Source: Chelonoidis abingdonii (lineage: Eukaryota; Chordata; Testudines; Testudinidae). Taken from it: 64,000 nucleotides of DNA. A program made the translations under genes and the position numbers. Below are positions 9,935 to 22,345 of this stretch, piece after piece; the first letter of the stretch is position 1; each line of letters starts with the position of its first letter. The notes beneath the pieces are model-generated. The model did not search any database. It was not told the DNA's origin and saw only the letters and a program-made list of their open reading frames with translations. The stretch lies in NCBI RefSeq assembly GCF_003597395.2, contig NC_133770.1, positions 8,778,122 to 8,842,121 of the forward strand. Direction: 5' to 3'.

Positions 9935-11199
9935 GTTAGCACCTTCCTTTGAGCCACCCATCTAGTACAGTTGCAATGATATGAAAGGGAAGTGGGTTGT
10001 GCAAGAGTGCAAGTGAGGAGGAGGCCAATGAGACAATGAAAAGCTGCAGCCGGACAAATCTCCGTCTCTTACCCCAGCGGCTGCACTTATGTGCCAGAGG
10101 CCTGTCACCAGTCTGGGGAGACAAATCATCTGATGCGGCAAATCCTACATTCCTAGCATCCTATGCCTACTTGGTTTGGACGTACAATAAGAGTTCTTGC
10201 AACTCCAGTGGAGTGACACTAGGGCTGAATATGGCCCACATGACAACAGTATTTCAAGGGGATACTTCGGGCACCCTCTATAAATAGCTCTTGATCTTGC
10301 CAAAGCCCAGATGTGGGATGAACATCCCAAAGTGATGGACACAAAAGAGAAAAGGGCAGCAGGGGAGGATGTGGCTGCAGAATCCATTTTGTCTCCACTG
10401 CTCAGCTTGCTTTCTCTCTTTCCACCCTGATTTCGTGAGTTGGCATTTCTGACATCCACATTTTTCAGTGGCCAGAATGGTCAGGGGATAGGGGTGGGAG
10501 TGGGATGGAGGTGGGTAGAAAACCAGTGGCGTCTCTCCTGGCAATGAGAGGCTTTGGAAACAACTGCTGGCTGCAGTGCATCAGCAGTATCTGGGGGCTG
10601 GCAGAGAGCAGCCCATGGAATTTTTTTTCTGCTGGGTATGTTACATTCCCCTACTGGGCTACCGCTCGCTGCAACAAGGGGCTCCCTCTGCCGTATACAG
10701 GAATGCCAAGTGCTGGCGTGGGAGCTAGTCCTCAACAAAAGGGAACAGTAGGGGGAGCTAATTAGCATCCCTTTGTCCTGTGGGAACTCTAAACACAACA
10801 GTTATAAATGGGCACTCTAAACACAACAGACACGCACAAACACACACACACAAACGGAAAGGAGCCCAAGAGAAAAGGGGACGCAGGAATCCCAGAGCAC
10901 AACGCTCTCCAGTCGTGTTTATCTGTAGCAACAACCAGGGGGGTAACGAGTGCGCCATTAGGCACCGCTTCAACTCCAACCACCCCGGGCTAGATCCTCA
11001 GCGGGTGTAAATCGGCCTTGCATCTGCAATGGAGCAAGGCTGAGTTATGCCAGCTGAGGCTCTGCCCCTGTGTCTGGAAAAAAACAAATGAAAAACAGCA
11101 ACAGTCTCCTTGACGAAGGTGCCTAGGGGATGCAAATGCCTGAATGTGGCTTTTCTTCCCCTGCGAGATGCGCTCCTCGCTGGCAGCTGTGAATACATT
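9935..11199. other. Intron, mostly single copy
   Basis: No exon or known repeat recognised. It includes the small tandem repeat at 10787-10832 and a CA-rich stretch at 10833-10853. Open frames here are short and overlapping. Confidence 0.35.
10787..10853. repeat. Two-copy tandem repeat plus (CA)n
   Basis: The word ACTCTAAACACAACAG occurs twice within 45 bases, followed by ACACGCACAAACACACACAC. A minor slippage-type repeat. Confidence 0.7.
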
Positions 11200-11280
11200 C
11201 AGAGAGATTCAGACCAGGAGGGACCACTAGTCTGACCCCCTGTATATCACAGGACAAAGAATTCCAACCAGTGAGTCCTG
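11200..11280 (-). mobile_element. CR1 LINE 3' fragment
   Basis: GATTCAGACCAGGAGGGACC, then CTAGTCTGACCCCCTGTATA and ATCACAGGACAAAGAATTCC. This is the reversed CR1 3' order, about 80 bases only. Confidence 0.65.
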
Positions 11281-11469
11281 CAGAGCGCAGGGTGAGGGCT
11301 GCTTGAGCAAAACTGGAGCATCTGAAACTCTCCTCCCATACCCAGCTCCTGAGATCAGCACTTCCTTCACGTGAGGGGACACCTTCGGTATTTTATTATA
11401 CAGGCCGTCCCAGGAGCTGGCAGTCAGACAGATAAGCAGGTGGACGGATGAAGGTGAATGACAAAAGCG

Positions 11470-11690
11470 ACTATTGTTATTATTTATTTGTATTGTAGTC
11501 GTGTCCAAGAGCCCCTGCAAGGCATCGAGGCCCCATTGTGCTAGGTGCTGGACAAAGAAAGCCCCTGCCTCAAGGACAGTACAATCTAAACAGCGAAGAC
11601 AGGCAAGGGGCAGGCAGAGAAGCAGGGCTCAGAGGAGACATGACTTTCCAAGGTTGCAAATCAACACGCTTCACTGTGAGCAGCACAGCA
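11470..11690 (-). repeat. MIR/CORE-type SINE remnant
   Basis: TTATTTATTTGTATTGTAG, then GGCCCCATTGTGCTAGGTGC, and CCTGCCTCAAGGACAGTACA. Same order as at 3615 and 26560. Confidence 0.6.
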
Positions 11691-11912
11691 AAAGTGAGTT
11701 TTCAAGTGCAGAGAGAGTAGGGACCTTCTAGGTGATTTCAGACAGGTCAAGCTATGCCTGGGGTGCCTCAGAGAAGAAGCCACAGAGGCGACCGAGACAT
11801 CGAGAATGACTCAGCCAGGTCTAGTCAGACAGGCGAAGCAGAGGGCGGTGGGACAACAGGAAGCTCAACCAGAGGATGAACAAGGAGTTATATTATTCAC
11901 TCCTTCCCTTCC

Positions 11913-12217
11913 AAGGGTACGTCTACATGACAAAAAAAGAAAAAAAAAACCAACGCAACAGGAAGTCTCAGAGACTGGGTCAATTGATTCAGGCTCCTGG
12001 AGCTCAAAATAGCAGTGGAGACATTCAGGTTTGGGCTGGAGCCTAGACTTTGAAACCAGGCGAGGGCAGAGGGTCTCAGAGCCCAGACTTCAGGCTCAGC
12101 TCAAACATCTACCCTGCTATTTGTAGCCCTGCAAGCCCACGTCAGTTGTCTCATGCTCTGAGACTCACTGACGTGGGTTATTTTATTTTATTTTTTTTGC
12201 TCTGTAGATATACCCTT
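11913..12217. mobile_element. hAT-like MITE with terminal inverted repeats
   Basis: The ends are AAGGGTACGTCTACA (left) and TGTAGATATACCCTT (right), an imperfect inverted pair. Inside, near the right end, is a hairpin with arms 12136-12146 and 12167-12177. No coding capacity. I could not see a clean target duplication. Confidence 0.65.
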
Positions 12218-13984
12218 AATATCACTGTCCTCCCTTGCAGCACTGTGCCTATTCTGGAGCGGTTTTGCTGAACCTCATCACCCCAGAATCCATGATACTG
12301 AAATGCTGTCTATTTGGTCCTCCTCCACTCAGCCCTCTTGGGTCATGGAGACTTGCTTTGTCTGGCTTGGCTTCTGCTCTTGTGCTGCCTGGGTTCATAT
12401 CCCTTTGGTATTATTAGTCTTCCTCTGTATGGCTGTAGCACTGGGAAGCCTGAGTCAGGATCAGGGCCACCTTGTGCCAGCCAGGGGCTGTGCACACCTA
12501 TGGAATGAAAAGACAGCCCAGGTTCCAAAGAGCTGTCAATCTAGGTATACAATGAGAGACAACAACTGTTTACAACACCCTGATGGCGGATGACAAGGTG
12601 ACAGTGAGCCCGTGAGGACTGAGTGGAACAAACAGTGGACACAGCCCACAGATGCCAGCCCATCGCATCAACTGAGTTTGGAAATGAGAAGGTTTCCCAC
12701 CATGAGAGGTGGGAGGTTCTGAAACAGACTTCTGGCAGGAATGATGGGGGCACATCACATCCATCAGGAACATCTTGGCTTTAGTATTTTTTTCTCACAA
12801 GATTTCCAAGCTATCTAGCAGGCAAAAAGGACCCAGCGCCTAGTCTTCAAATGGTATTTCTGTACTTGGAGGATGCATATCAGGGAAGCGCAAATTCTAC
12901 TGAGAGTGACAATGGCATGATGCCCTTGACTCAACCAGTGTTGCACAGGAAAGTGGAATTTGGGTCATAATGCTGGTCACATGCTTTGAAGATGAAAAGT
13001 GCTCTTATTATGATAGAAATGCTGGGACAAGACCAAATCCCGTGTTGTTTCAGTCCCTTAAATGGCATCGTGTGCCAAAAAAATTTTTTTAAAAAATAGA
13101 AAAACCCTAATGCAGAACTGTGTAGGTGTATTTGGATTCTTGAGAACCCCCCAAATGAGCAGCTTATCCATCTACCTACCCCCTTTGCAGCACAGAATAC
13201 TCAGCATGAGCAGCGGCTGATCAGCCAGCGAGCTTTACCAGCCTCGTGTCAGCTGAAACTTTGTTCTGAGCTTTGAAAGGCGGTTGCTCAGGGCATTGCA
13301 CTGGCTGTGCCGTAGATCAAGGAGTCCTGGCAACTGGATGGTTTCAAACCAATAAACACCTTCCTTAAGATTGCCACTAGAGAAGGCATGGGAAGGAATG
13401 AGGTTCCAGGGAGGGGTGGGGCAGATGGGCAGGTGAGGGAGATCCTCCAAAGACAGGTATAGTGAGAGAATGCTCAGGGCGCATGTGGGGGGATGAGGCA
13501 CATTGGGTGAGCAGAGGAGGGCAGGTACGGGCTAATACCAAAACCTTGATGGGTTGATACCAGAGACTATGTCATTGGGCAAGGGTGGCAATTGTATACC
13601 TGGCATTGGAGAAACAGGAGAGTTGAGGGATACAGGGCACTGAAGAGGGTCATAGGATTGTGGGCAGGGGAGTACATGCTGCTCCAGGATGTGTCCTTTC
13701 CTCCCTCCGTCTAACACACCTTCATTTATCTCCCCTGCTGCGCTTCAGTTTTTTCCCCCTTCCCCCACAGCCCACTAGTCATCTCTAGATCAGAAACCAC
13801 AGGGATTAGTGACTACTGCCCTCTCTCATGCCCCAGGGGTATTCACGTTTCGGACCCTGATCCAGTTCATGTGACAGGGGCCAGGGAAGGAAGCTCAGCC
13901 TCTTCCCAGCATTCCTGTGTGTCACACCTGTATTGTATGGCGTCAGAAGAAGAGCTGGCCGGAGGACAATTCTGTTTCACAACA
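12218..13984. other. Intron without recognised features
   Basis: Single-copy-looking sequence with an A/T run at 13077-13100. No exon with splice sites and no repeat family was recognised. Confidence 0.35.
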
Positions 13985-14240
13985 ACTGCTGAGGTTTCTA
14001 AATTTGTTTCCATTCCACTTCAGGGAAAAAATTTGAAGATTTTCACTGACTGGAATTATGTTGAAACAGCACAGATTTTCAGATCAGAAAGGTCACGTTT
14101 TCAATTCATCTCTCTCTCCGGGACCTCAGAAACCTTGCCTTTGAAAACTTCCTCAAACTTGATATGTCTCTGCAAAATGTTTCGGCCTCGACCAAACACC
14201 ATCTTGTGTGGCAAAAAATACATTCTACTGAAAATGTTCT
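13985..14240. repeat. AT-rich diverged repeat (GAAAATGTT type)
   Basis: Rich in GAAAAT, TTTCAG and AAAATGTTT words, ending near GACTTGCTCTAG. Resembles the element at 14760-15575 and the block at 33830-34210. A 123-codon open frame on the + strand (13871-14242) runs through it and has no recognisable domain. Confidence 0.4.
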
Positions 14241-14443
14241 GACTTGCTCTAGTTAGAAGTTAGCTTGATCCTCCAGAAAAACAGAGCAAAAGAAAGCCTT
14301 CCTAGTACAAATCCAGTGGGACTCCTGACAGCTCAGAGGTTTGAGGCCCTCAAAGGCAGTGGTAGCAGCGTAGAGCATGAGTTGGGTCCTGCAGAAGAGG
14401 TAACTTAATTTAAGCCGTTTTTTTGGTCTACCTCTGACATTAT

Positions 14444-14735
14444 TTCTCAAACTGTAGTCCACAGACCATGAGAGGTTCATGAAACATTTGCTGATGGGCC
14501 ACAGATTGCTGGCTGGGCACACATCACGGCATCCTCTTGTTTCCAGCTACTATAGCACATTAAAAGACAGTAAAAAATCCACTAAATCTTTTCTTATTAC
14601 TAATACTTCTCCATGGCAGCCCATTGCTATAATTGCCACAAGGATGTTGCACGGCCGTGAATGGGAGAGGAGGTGGCCCATGAGATATCTGTTAAGCAGT
14701 AGCTGTAAAAAAATGCGAGAACCCTAATCTACAGT
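14444..14735. mobile_element. hAT (Charlie-like) nonautonomous remnant
   Basis: TTTCTCAAACTGTAGTCCAC followed by CATGAAACATTTGCTGATGG is the typical left part of many hAT elements. The right side ends near AAAAAATGCGAGAACCCTA, whose complement (GGGTTCTCGC) is TIR-like. The interior holds no transposase. Confidence 0.45.
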
Positions 14736-14759
14736 ACTTGATGATCCACTTAGGAGGCA

Positions 14760-15575
14760 TTAGAGCTGGTTGAAACTCTTCTGACTGAACAGTTTTCCGT
14801 CAGAAGATGCAGTTTCATCTAAATCAAAATATTTTAGGGGGAATGTGTCAATTTCATCAAAATGTTTTAGAGAAAAAAAATCTAAATTAATTGTTTCAGC
14901 TTTCAAATGAATTGTTTCAACTTTCTGGTTTTGTTTGGATAATCTCACATTTCAGATCAATAAAGAAAAAATGTTTCATTTTGACTTGTGTATTACAAAA
15001 TTAAGTTCAGAGAGACAAGGTGGGTGAGGTAATATCTTTTATTCGACCAACTTCTGTTGGTGAGAGAGACAAGCTCTCAAGCCACACCGAGCTCTTCTTT
15101 GGGTCTGGGAAATGCTAGGCATTTAAGATGAGATGCTTGGATTGCCTTTCCCAGACTTGAAGAAGAGCTCTGTGTGGCTTGAAAGCTAATCTCCCACCAA
15201 CAGAAGTTGGCCCCATAAAATATATCACCTCACCCGCTTTGACTCTTAATATCCTGGGACCAACACAGCTATAACAACACTGCATACAATTATAATATTA
15301 ACATGATATATTTAAATCATATATATTTCATATTTTATATTATGTGGTATTTTGAAATGATCAAAATGAAACATTTTTACCTGATCCAAATGAAATGAGT
15401 CAACATTTTCAAAACAAAATGTTTCAATATTCCTGAATTGAAATGTTTTGGAATTTTTTGCTTCACTGGAAATTTTGAAATTTCGGCTTTTTCATTTTGA
15501 TTCAGGATTTTTTTTAGGTTTTTTTTCCAAATGTCAAAACAGAAGTTCCATTTTCTGAGCAGCTCTCAGAGACAA
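14760..15575. mobile_element. AT-rich MITE split by a foldback element
   Basis: The left end TTAGAGCTGGTTGAAAC and the right end TTCTGAGCAGCTCTCA are roughly inverted (AGAGCTG). Both halves (14760-15007 and 15293-15575) are rich in GAAACATTTT and AAAATGTTTC words. The middle, 15008-15292, is a different, sharply bounded foldback element. Confidence 0.5.
15008..15292. mobile_element. Long foldback element with about 100-bp arms
   Basis: The left arm, 15012-15110 (GACAAGGTGGGTGAGGTAAT, CCAACTTCTGTTGGTGAGAG), is inverted in the right arm, 15147-15245 (CCACCAACAGAAGTTGG, ATATCACCTCACCCGC). By eye the arms agree at roughly 85 percent. A tail with TAATATCCTGGGACCAACAC follows. It is a frequent turtle and crocodile repeat of unclear class. 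Confidence 0.7.
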
Positions 15576-18500
15576 GTGGCATAGCTTGCTCCCAAAAGAA
15601 ACACCTTGTTCTAATCACAGGGACAAGTTTGCCAAAGCCAGACTCATTGACCACAGTATATCTTAGAAATGTTCCATTGCGGACCCGACAAATGGTCAAA
15701 GCAAGAGAGACATGGCCTACCCCACTGATAGCAGAGGGCACTAAAGGATATGACAAAAATCATGAATAAATCCATGCCAGAGCATTGTATCAATCCCTCA
15801 TGATAGGGTTAGACTGTGAGAGCATCTCTGTCGGGAAGTATTGGAAGTTGTGTTGCTTGGGATTTTACGGGGAGAGTTTCAGAAAGCCAAAGGGCAGTTA
15901 GACACTCAACTCCCTTTGACTTTCAGGGAGGAAAGGGGATAAAAAGAGAGGGAAACAACAACAAACGAACAACTCCCAGCTTTTTTAATTTTTGAAAACC
16001 AACATTTTTTGTTTTCGTTTTTTGTTTTCATCGGAAAAAAAAACAAAAAAAAATCCATGAAAATTTTCAAACAACATGAAAATTTTTAATTTTGTTCAAT
16101 ATTTTTTGTGGGCAATTTACAGCTTTTTCGAACTGTCTCCACTAGCTACATTTTCATGCCTCTCACAGATTTCCTGACTCTCCCAGTACCTAGTATGAAT
16201 ATGTGGATCATTCTCCGTTGGTGAGTTAGACAGATATTTAGTGTGTAAGCTCTTTGGGATGTGGACTACTTTTTGTTGTAGATTTGGGTCATTGCCTATC
16301 ACAATGGGGCATTGGTCTTTAGGAGCTACTGTAATACAATTAGCAGCAAAAAGGGTCTGTTTGAACCCAGCCTCTCAAATAGAGAACCCCATCCGTGGTT
16401 GGTGCACCAAGTCCTGTATTTTCTCTATCAGAAGGGAATATCCTTTTGTGCCTGAACTGGATTTACCTTGTCTAGATTAGCTCCTGCAAGTGAGCTGCTG
16501 GTATTTAAGGGGGCTGCAAAGAGTTGTGTGCATTTACTCCACTCTATTAATAAGAAACCTGGGCCAAGTGCACTCCTGATGTGATGTCATTGATCTCAAT
16601 GGAGTTACACCAGGGATTACTTTGCACTGGCAGGAGTTGGAGGGGGACAACTGTTTCATCATGTCATCTGATCATAATCTGCCTATTCAGTCGAGTGGGG
16701 TTGCTGTATCCCATCTCTATGCCAGACAAGCTTTCAAATCGCTCAGCAAATCTTGGCCCCATCTTGGTTCTCAGCTTGGTATTTCCAATGATAATAAGGA
16801 ACAGCACGTGGGCTGGGCCTTTCCTGGCAACAAATAACCAACTGAAAGAGTCAAGGCCTCTCCTCAAGGCCTCAGGCTTTCAAACCAAGCCAGTCATTAC
16901 CTGCCAGAAAAGTACCTTCCCATCAATCATTACTGGGCCCGTTTCACTATCGTATCACTCTAGTTTTATACTGCCAGAACTCCCCAGAATCTTCAGACCC
17001 ACTTGGCATCAGGGCCATTAGCTACCTAGAGTCTCTAAGGTGGAAAATACATTTTAATAAGACAGGCCATGTAATTCTCCAAGGTTAACCTGATTTAAAA
17101 AAAAACCCAGTGATATTCTGCTGTAACAACTCAACATGCCACAGTCGCACTGATGTAAATGGCTGGGCTGTTGCTGTGGAACAGTATACATTTTAACAAG
17201 CGTTAGTCTTATTAAAATTATTAAAAAGGAGGAAGGATACAATAATAAAAAAAAAATCCCACTGAAATCATCAGCGTTACAGCTCTCTACAAGGAGGCTG
17301 CAATCATCAGCGTTGTAACTCCATGAGGTCACTGCGTCAGGCGCTCCAGGATTGTTAAATGAGCGTTATTCCCCTTTTATGGGGTTGACCGATAACTTGT
17401 TTTCACCAATGGCTGTAAATATATTTGGCTTCTCTCATTAGGGTTGGGCCTATTGATATAGGAAACTTTATGCGTTAGGCTTAAAAGGCCAGGAAATCCT
17501 GACCTACTTGCTTGACCCCCTAGAAAATCTCCACATCCTCCAATTTTGACTTTAAGAATCTGCAATCAACTGGTATTTTGTTTTGCTGCTGTCAAGTGTA
17601 TTGAGTGCTGGTGTATGGTGCCTCGGAGGCTGGGGTCCTCTGTTTATCATCCGAACATGGGAAATGCAGGCCCTGGCAGTTCAAGTTTCCCGTACAGCGC
17701 CCTACCAACATTCCTCAGCCCTACCCTGCAGGGAGCACCTCTCAGGGTGAAAGGGAAGTTCAGGCCCCTACCTTCTGCTCCACTCAATCCTTGGCTTCTA
17801 CCATGGCTGACAATTAGTGGGAACTGTGTGTTTGTAATGCGGGTGCCCCTCTCCAACGAACCGGACCCCTCATTTCACATAGGCTACTAAACATTCAGCC
17901 CATGGGAGCAACTTTCAGTTGTTACCAGCTTGAGCCCGATGTAAACCAGTGAAAAGTCTCAGTATCCCATTGCCATCCCGCCCATCCAGCCTCAGAAATA
18001 ACACCTCCCCGAGGAATACTCAGGTGTGACAGACACTAGGAGATACAATCCTGCAGCCCAATGCAAAGAGCCAGTGGGCTTTATCTCTATTGCGCTCATT
18101 TAAAAAGCAAATGGTGGCTGATCTGCCAAAAAACCCCACTCAAAGCTTTGGAAACATACCAGTGTTAGCATATCTAACAGCCCCCGGGTGTGAAGTGCTA
18201 TGCTATTGCCACACAGATGTATTTCACATACCAGCACAAGACCTCAGTCACCCTAGTATCTTTCCCTGAAGACATCAGTGAACAGGACTCTGTGATCACC
18301 CTGGAAAGTGAGATAAAATGAGACATGAGCTTTCCCTAGACATGGATGTGTCATGGTTATTCCATTACCCAGATAGTTTGGCCCGCTCCTTAAATCTCCT
18401 GGCCCATAAAACTGCCATCGGGCTTCCCAAGTCTTTTCTGGTTTACAACCTTCATTATGTCTTCTATATATTGTGAGTAAATGTAATGCTCATGGTAGTG

Positions 18501-18751
18501 AAGGGATATCCCCTCTTCTTATACCAGTCTTAAATAGAGAATACCTAGTCCAACCCGAGTAGGGTTTGAACACACATCAAAGGGGGGGGGGGGGAAAAAA
18601 GCATAAGCCCCTGGTATCAACCAGATTCCCCATGAGATCTGCTTTCTGTGAGACCTTCTCTCCACCTATTTATATGCCCCTCCCCCCCGCCTAATACCTG
18701 AACCCCTCCTACACATGGCTGGATTTAGCTTCACTGTAAGCTTCACTTTAG
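15576..18751. other. Intron, mainly single copy
   Basis: No exon recognised. It contains an AT-rich block with poly(A)/poly(T) runs (15970-16130), a short duplicated word ATCATCAGCGTT (17269 and 17303) and a G-run at 18582-18594. The 146-codon frame at 16581-17021 has no motif, no splice context and no codon pattern that suggests a gene. Confidence 0.35.
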
Positions 18752-18943
18752 TGGGAGGGGTAGCTCAGTGGTTTGAGCATTAGCCAACTAAATCCAGGGT
18801 TGTGAGTTCAATCCTAGAGGGGGCCAGTTAGGAATCTGGGGCTTTAAAAAAAAAAAAAACTGTCTAGGGAATTTGTCCTGCTTTGAGCAGGGAGTTAGAC
18901 TAGGTGGTCTCCTGAGGTCCCTTCTAACCCTGATATTCTATGA
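18752..18943 (+). mobile_element. Cry I-type tRNA-derived SINE
   Basis: The tRNA-like head has an A box in TAGCTCAGTGG (18761-18771) and a B box AGTTCAATCC (18805-18814). It is followed by a linker with a poly(A) run, then GTCCTGCTTTGAGCAGGG and a CR1-like tail (CTCCTGAGGTCCCTTCTAAC, GATATTCTATGA). The shared tail explains mobilisation by CR1. It is a SINE head, not a tRNA gene. Confidence 0.9.
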
Positions 18944-20334
18944 CAGGGGAGTGTGATCATTCCTGTTCTAAAGGTTAGAGAAGACTGAGTGTTAAACATA
19001 AAGGTGGTGGTGGTATAGCTCAAAGGTTGATCCCAGCTCTCCAAATTCCCTGGCCACACTGTTTTAACCACAAGCCCATTCTTCCTCCTCTGGGCTGGGC
19101 TTGCTACAGCACCCAGAAGAGCTGCTGGGGGACATCTCTGAACACATACCCTGCTCTGAAACTAGAGAGTCGGTCTGATCTCAACCTTTTCCCAAGTCTC
19201 AAACCACACCACAGCTGAGCACTTTAAGAAATTGATACAATGCCCAGCTAACCTTCTACTATTCTTTTTGTTCATAACTTCACTTGCCTCTGCCCTTCTT
19301 TGTTCTACTTGGACCTGAACTGCAAAGGTCCCAAGAAAAGCTCTTCTTGCAATACTTCCCAGTCAGCTCGAAGAAGGGAATATTGAAACAGCTGACAAGT
19401 GAGCTGGTCATATGAGACTTGCAGGCCCAAGAGCTTTGGATAGTTCAGATAAACCTTGGATAAACATCCAAATGTTGGGTGTTTTTCCAGTCCCACCCAC
19501 CCCAAAGTTTTTGTAGTTCTCCCCCCCACAATTCCAAATCTCTATCTGCAGGGCTCCAGCCTCAATCCTGCAACTCTGACTCCTGAAAGCCTGGCAGAGC
19601 TCATGTTAGTCCGCGCTGTTTGCATGAATAAGGGGCACAGAACTGAGCTGTTTAGAAGGATTGTGTGAACAGTCCCACCAAGCTGAGAAGGGGCCAGATC
19701 CCCAGCTGGCACAGCTCCACTTAAATCAAACCCGCTATGCCAACATACACCGACCAAGGATCTGGATCTAAGTATATAAGCTAGTGAGCTCTAGGTATAT
19801 ACCCCATGAGACACCGAGCAAGACGCAGAGCACCTTCAACTCCCATTGACTTCAGTGACCTTGCAGGACTGGTCTCTGCACCTGCAGAGTCAATATGTGT
19901 AAACAGGTTTGTGATTTTGGTGGCTTTCCCATGTTCTTTATACTATCAAACCTAGCTGTGTTGATTTGGGGGGAAGAGGGACCCAGCAAAGTTCTCTGGC
20001 ACTCAGCCCCTAACTGGGATGTTACCTTTGGGTATTAAAAAAAATTGTCCCAGGTATTCTTTAATGACTAACACTTTAATTAGAGTTTCCATATTAAATA
20101 TTCAGCATTAGAAATAGTTAGACATGAGCACTAATTGTGCAAGCAAAGAAATTGGGTTAAGAATATGTATGTTACAACTCTCGTTCCCTCGGAGGGCACA
20201 TGCAGAATGCCTGAAGGATTAAGGGAATTAACATGGGAGATGGAAACAAATGAAAGGAGGGAGCATAGAAAAAGAAGAGAAAGTCATGGAGAAAGAAGAG
20301 ACCCTAAAGGGCTTTACTGAAATGAGAACTCTGC
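18944..20334. other. Intron without recognised features
   Basis: Single-copy-looking DNA. No exons or repeat families were recognised. Confidence 0.35.
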
Positions 20335-20720
20335 TGTAGTGGCTAAGATACTAACCTGGGAGTCATGAGGCCTTGATTCTACCCTCCCAGTCCTGCCACT
20401 GAGCTGCTGTGTGACCTTGTGTGTGTCTCTTTGCTGTGCCTCTGTTTCCGCACTAACCCTTTGTCTGTTTAGATTTTAAGCTCTTCAGGGCAGGGACTGT
20501 CTCTCACTCTGTTTGTACAACGCATAGCACACTGGGGCCCTGACTAGGGTGACCAGATAGCGAGTGTGAAAAATCGAGACGGGTAGGGGGTAATAGGAGC
20601 CCATATTAAAAAAAGCCCCAAATATCAGGACTGTCCCTATAAAACTGGGACATCTGCTCACCCAAGCCCTGACTTCAGTGGGGTAGGGCAGCAGTATAAT
20701 ACAAAATAATAATAACAATG
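20335..20720 (+). repeat. MIR/CORE-type SINE split by a MITE
   Basis: TGGCTAAGATACTAACCTGG, then CCTGCCACTGAGCTGCTGTG, GACCTTGTG, CTCTTCAGGGCAGGGACTGT and the end GCATAGCACACTGGGGCCCT. After the MITE at 20545-20665 the remaining 3' part resumes (GACTTCAGTGGGG and AATAATAATAACAATG). Confidence 0.65.
20545..20665 (-). mobile_element. 121-bp hAT-like MITE with 8-bp target duplication
   Basis: The left end is TAGGGTGACCAGAT and the right end is CTGCTCACCCAA. It is flanked by GCCCTGAC at 20537-20544 and again at 20666-20673. It is the reverse orientation of the copy at 46572-46694 (shared words GGGGTAATAGGAGCC and CTGTCCCTATAAAA, complemented). Its insertion cuts a MIR. Confidence 0.85.
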
Positions 20721-20799
20721 CTTGAAATAAACAAAAGTGTTTGTATAAAGTATAGCTAAGACGTGGTGTCCATAAGGATGGACTCAGCCAGCGCCTGGT

Positions 20800-21480
20800 T
20801 CTTTTTTGATTTACACTGGATTAACTCCATTGATCTGAACAGAGTTCCACCTGATTTACACCAGACAGAGGTGAACCAGACCCAATGTTGCTCTACTGGA
20901 TTTATTCAGTAACGAATTTGCCAAGACAATTTTTTTTTTAACCATCTGTATTATAGATCCCTGCTTATTAGTAGACACATCACAGCAGCATCACCACCAA
21001 GGTTCCTCACATTTAATATCAATGATGGCTTTGCTAGCGACTTTTGTCCCAAGCGATCCCAGAATGCATTGCTTTGGTTCTGATGCCATTTGGCAGCCAA
21101 GGTAAGGCGCATCAATTATAAATCCTTATGGTGCTGCGCGCCTCCTGTAAGATGGCAAGTGCCTTCACCTCCCACTGAAGTCAGTGAAAACTGGCAGCGC
21201 TCAGCCCCTTGCAGGATCTGGGCCTGGATAAATTACACACGTGTACATGTTCCATATGGAGTCAGGCATCACATCAGCAACCACTGAAGTGTGACCACCT
21301 CTGGTAGGGAGTGGTGGCAGCTATTTAACAGCCCACAACAGCACTGAACATGCATTTCGGACAGGAAGAGAAGAATAATGCCCTGTCCAGTGACAGCGAT
21401 GGAGAACAAAGGGTCTGATCCAGTTCCATTGCAGTCAGTGGGGGTCTTTCCATCCATTTCAGTGGGCATTGGATCACTCC
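20800..21480. repeat. Scattered palindromic (foldback) repeat fragments
   Basis: 20805-20885 has TTTACACTGGATTAACTCC, CCATTGATCTGAACAGAG and CTGATTTACACCAG. 21412-21480 has TCTGATCCAGTTCCATTGCA, GTCAGTGGGGG and CAGTGGGCATTGGATCA. Each is a diverged foldback pair. Between them (20930-21290) is plain sequence with a fragment CTTGCAGGATCTGGGCC. Confidence 0.5.
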
Positions 21481-21867
21481 CTAAACAAGTGCACTTGGAT
21501 TTATAGGATAGACTGAAGCAGTTTCAGTCTAATGAGTTACAATCTGAGTTTTTAAAAAGGGTCTGGTACCTCTCTGCAAACATGCAAAACCATCGCACTT
21601 CTGCAGAAATACTCAGGAGTGAAGGGAACCCATTTAGAAGATGATTCTGGATGTAGCATTGCTGGTGGTGATGGTAGTTAGCAGTCTTCTGGTATCTATC
21701 ACTCTTCCTCATTCCAATGCTACAACCCCTAACCCCACCCATTTCTGTGCCATAAGACCTCATCAGCTGTGACTTGGCAAGGCAGTATGGGAGACACAAG
21801 TTTGGGTGCTGAAATACGGTGTCTAGGCAGCTGCTCTCCAGGTGAAAGCCAAGGGGCAGTACAGAGG
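21481..21867. other. Intron without recognised features
   Basis: No exon or repeat recognised. Confidence 0.3.
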
Positions 21868-22085
21868 GACACGGTGTGAGCTAGTGGATAGAGCACTGGA
21901 CTGAGACTCAGGCAATCCGGGATCTATTCTTGGCTTGGCTGTTGGCTTGCTAAGTGACCTTGGTCAAGTTGTTTCTCTTCTCTATGCCTCAGTTTCACCA
22001 CCTTTATGATGCTATTGAGCAGCTTTGTAAAGTGCTTTGAGATCTGCTCATGAAAAGCACTGTATAAGAACTATGTATTATTATA
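21868..22085 (+). repeat. MIR-type SINE
   Basis: Good block order: GCTAGTGGATAGAGCACTGG, then GTGACCTTGGTCAAGTTG, ATGCCTCAGTTTCACC, GTAAAGTGCTTTGAGATC and CACTGTATAAGAACTATG with ATTATTAT at the end. Better preserved than the others in the window. Confidence 0.75.
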
Positions 22086-22149
22086 GTGACCTCTCCTGTT
22101 TTGTCCTTTGGGATCAAAAATAAAGTGACCCTAAGAACAAAGTGACTGG

Positions 22150-22345
22150 GAGTCAGAAAGTCAGTGTCCTGTCTCTGCCGACCTGTTGGGTGATCTAGGG
22201 CAAGCCTTCTGTTTCTCAGCATACTCAGTGGTATAATAATACCTTCCTCGGAGGGATGTTGCAAAGCCAAATAATTAACATCATTTGGATCCATGGATTG
22301 GGAGGGGGGAGCTGCATAACAGCAAAGTGTTATTATTATTTGGCA
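22150..22345 (+). repeat. MIR-type SINE, second tandem copy
   Basis: GACTGGGAGTCAGAAAGTCA, GTGATCTAGGGCAAGCCT, then a degraded 3' portion ending in AAAGTGTTATTATTATTTGG. Confidence 0.55.

Noticed and set aside
16581..17021. 146-codon plus-strand frame
   Set aside because: No domain, no splice signals and no repeated pattern of conservation to judge by. Probably chance.
18752..18830. tRNA gene
   Set aside because: The A and B boxes are present, but the CR1-like tail and poly(A) linker show this is a Cry I SINE head. The same applies at 23085, 26277 and 62372.
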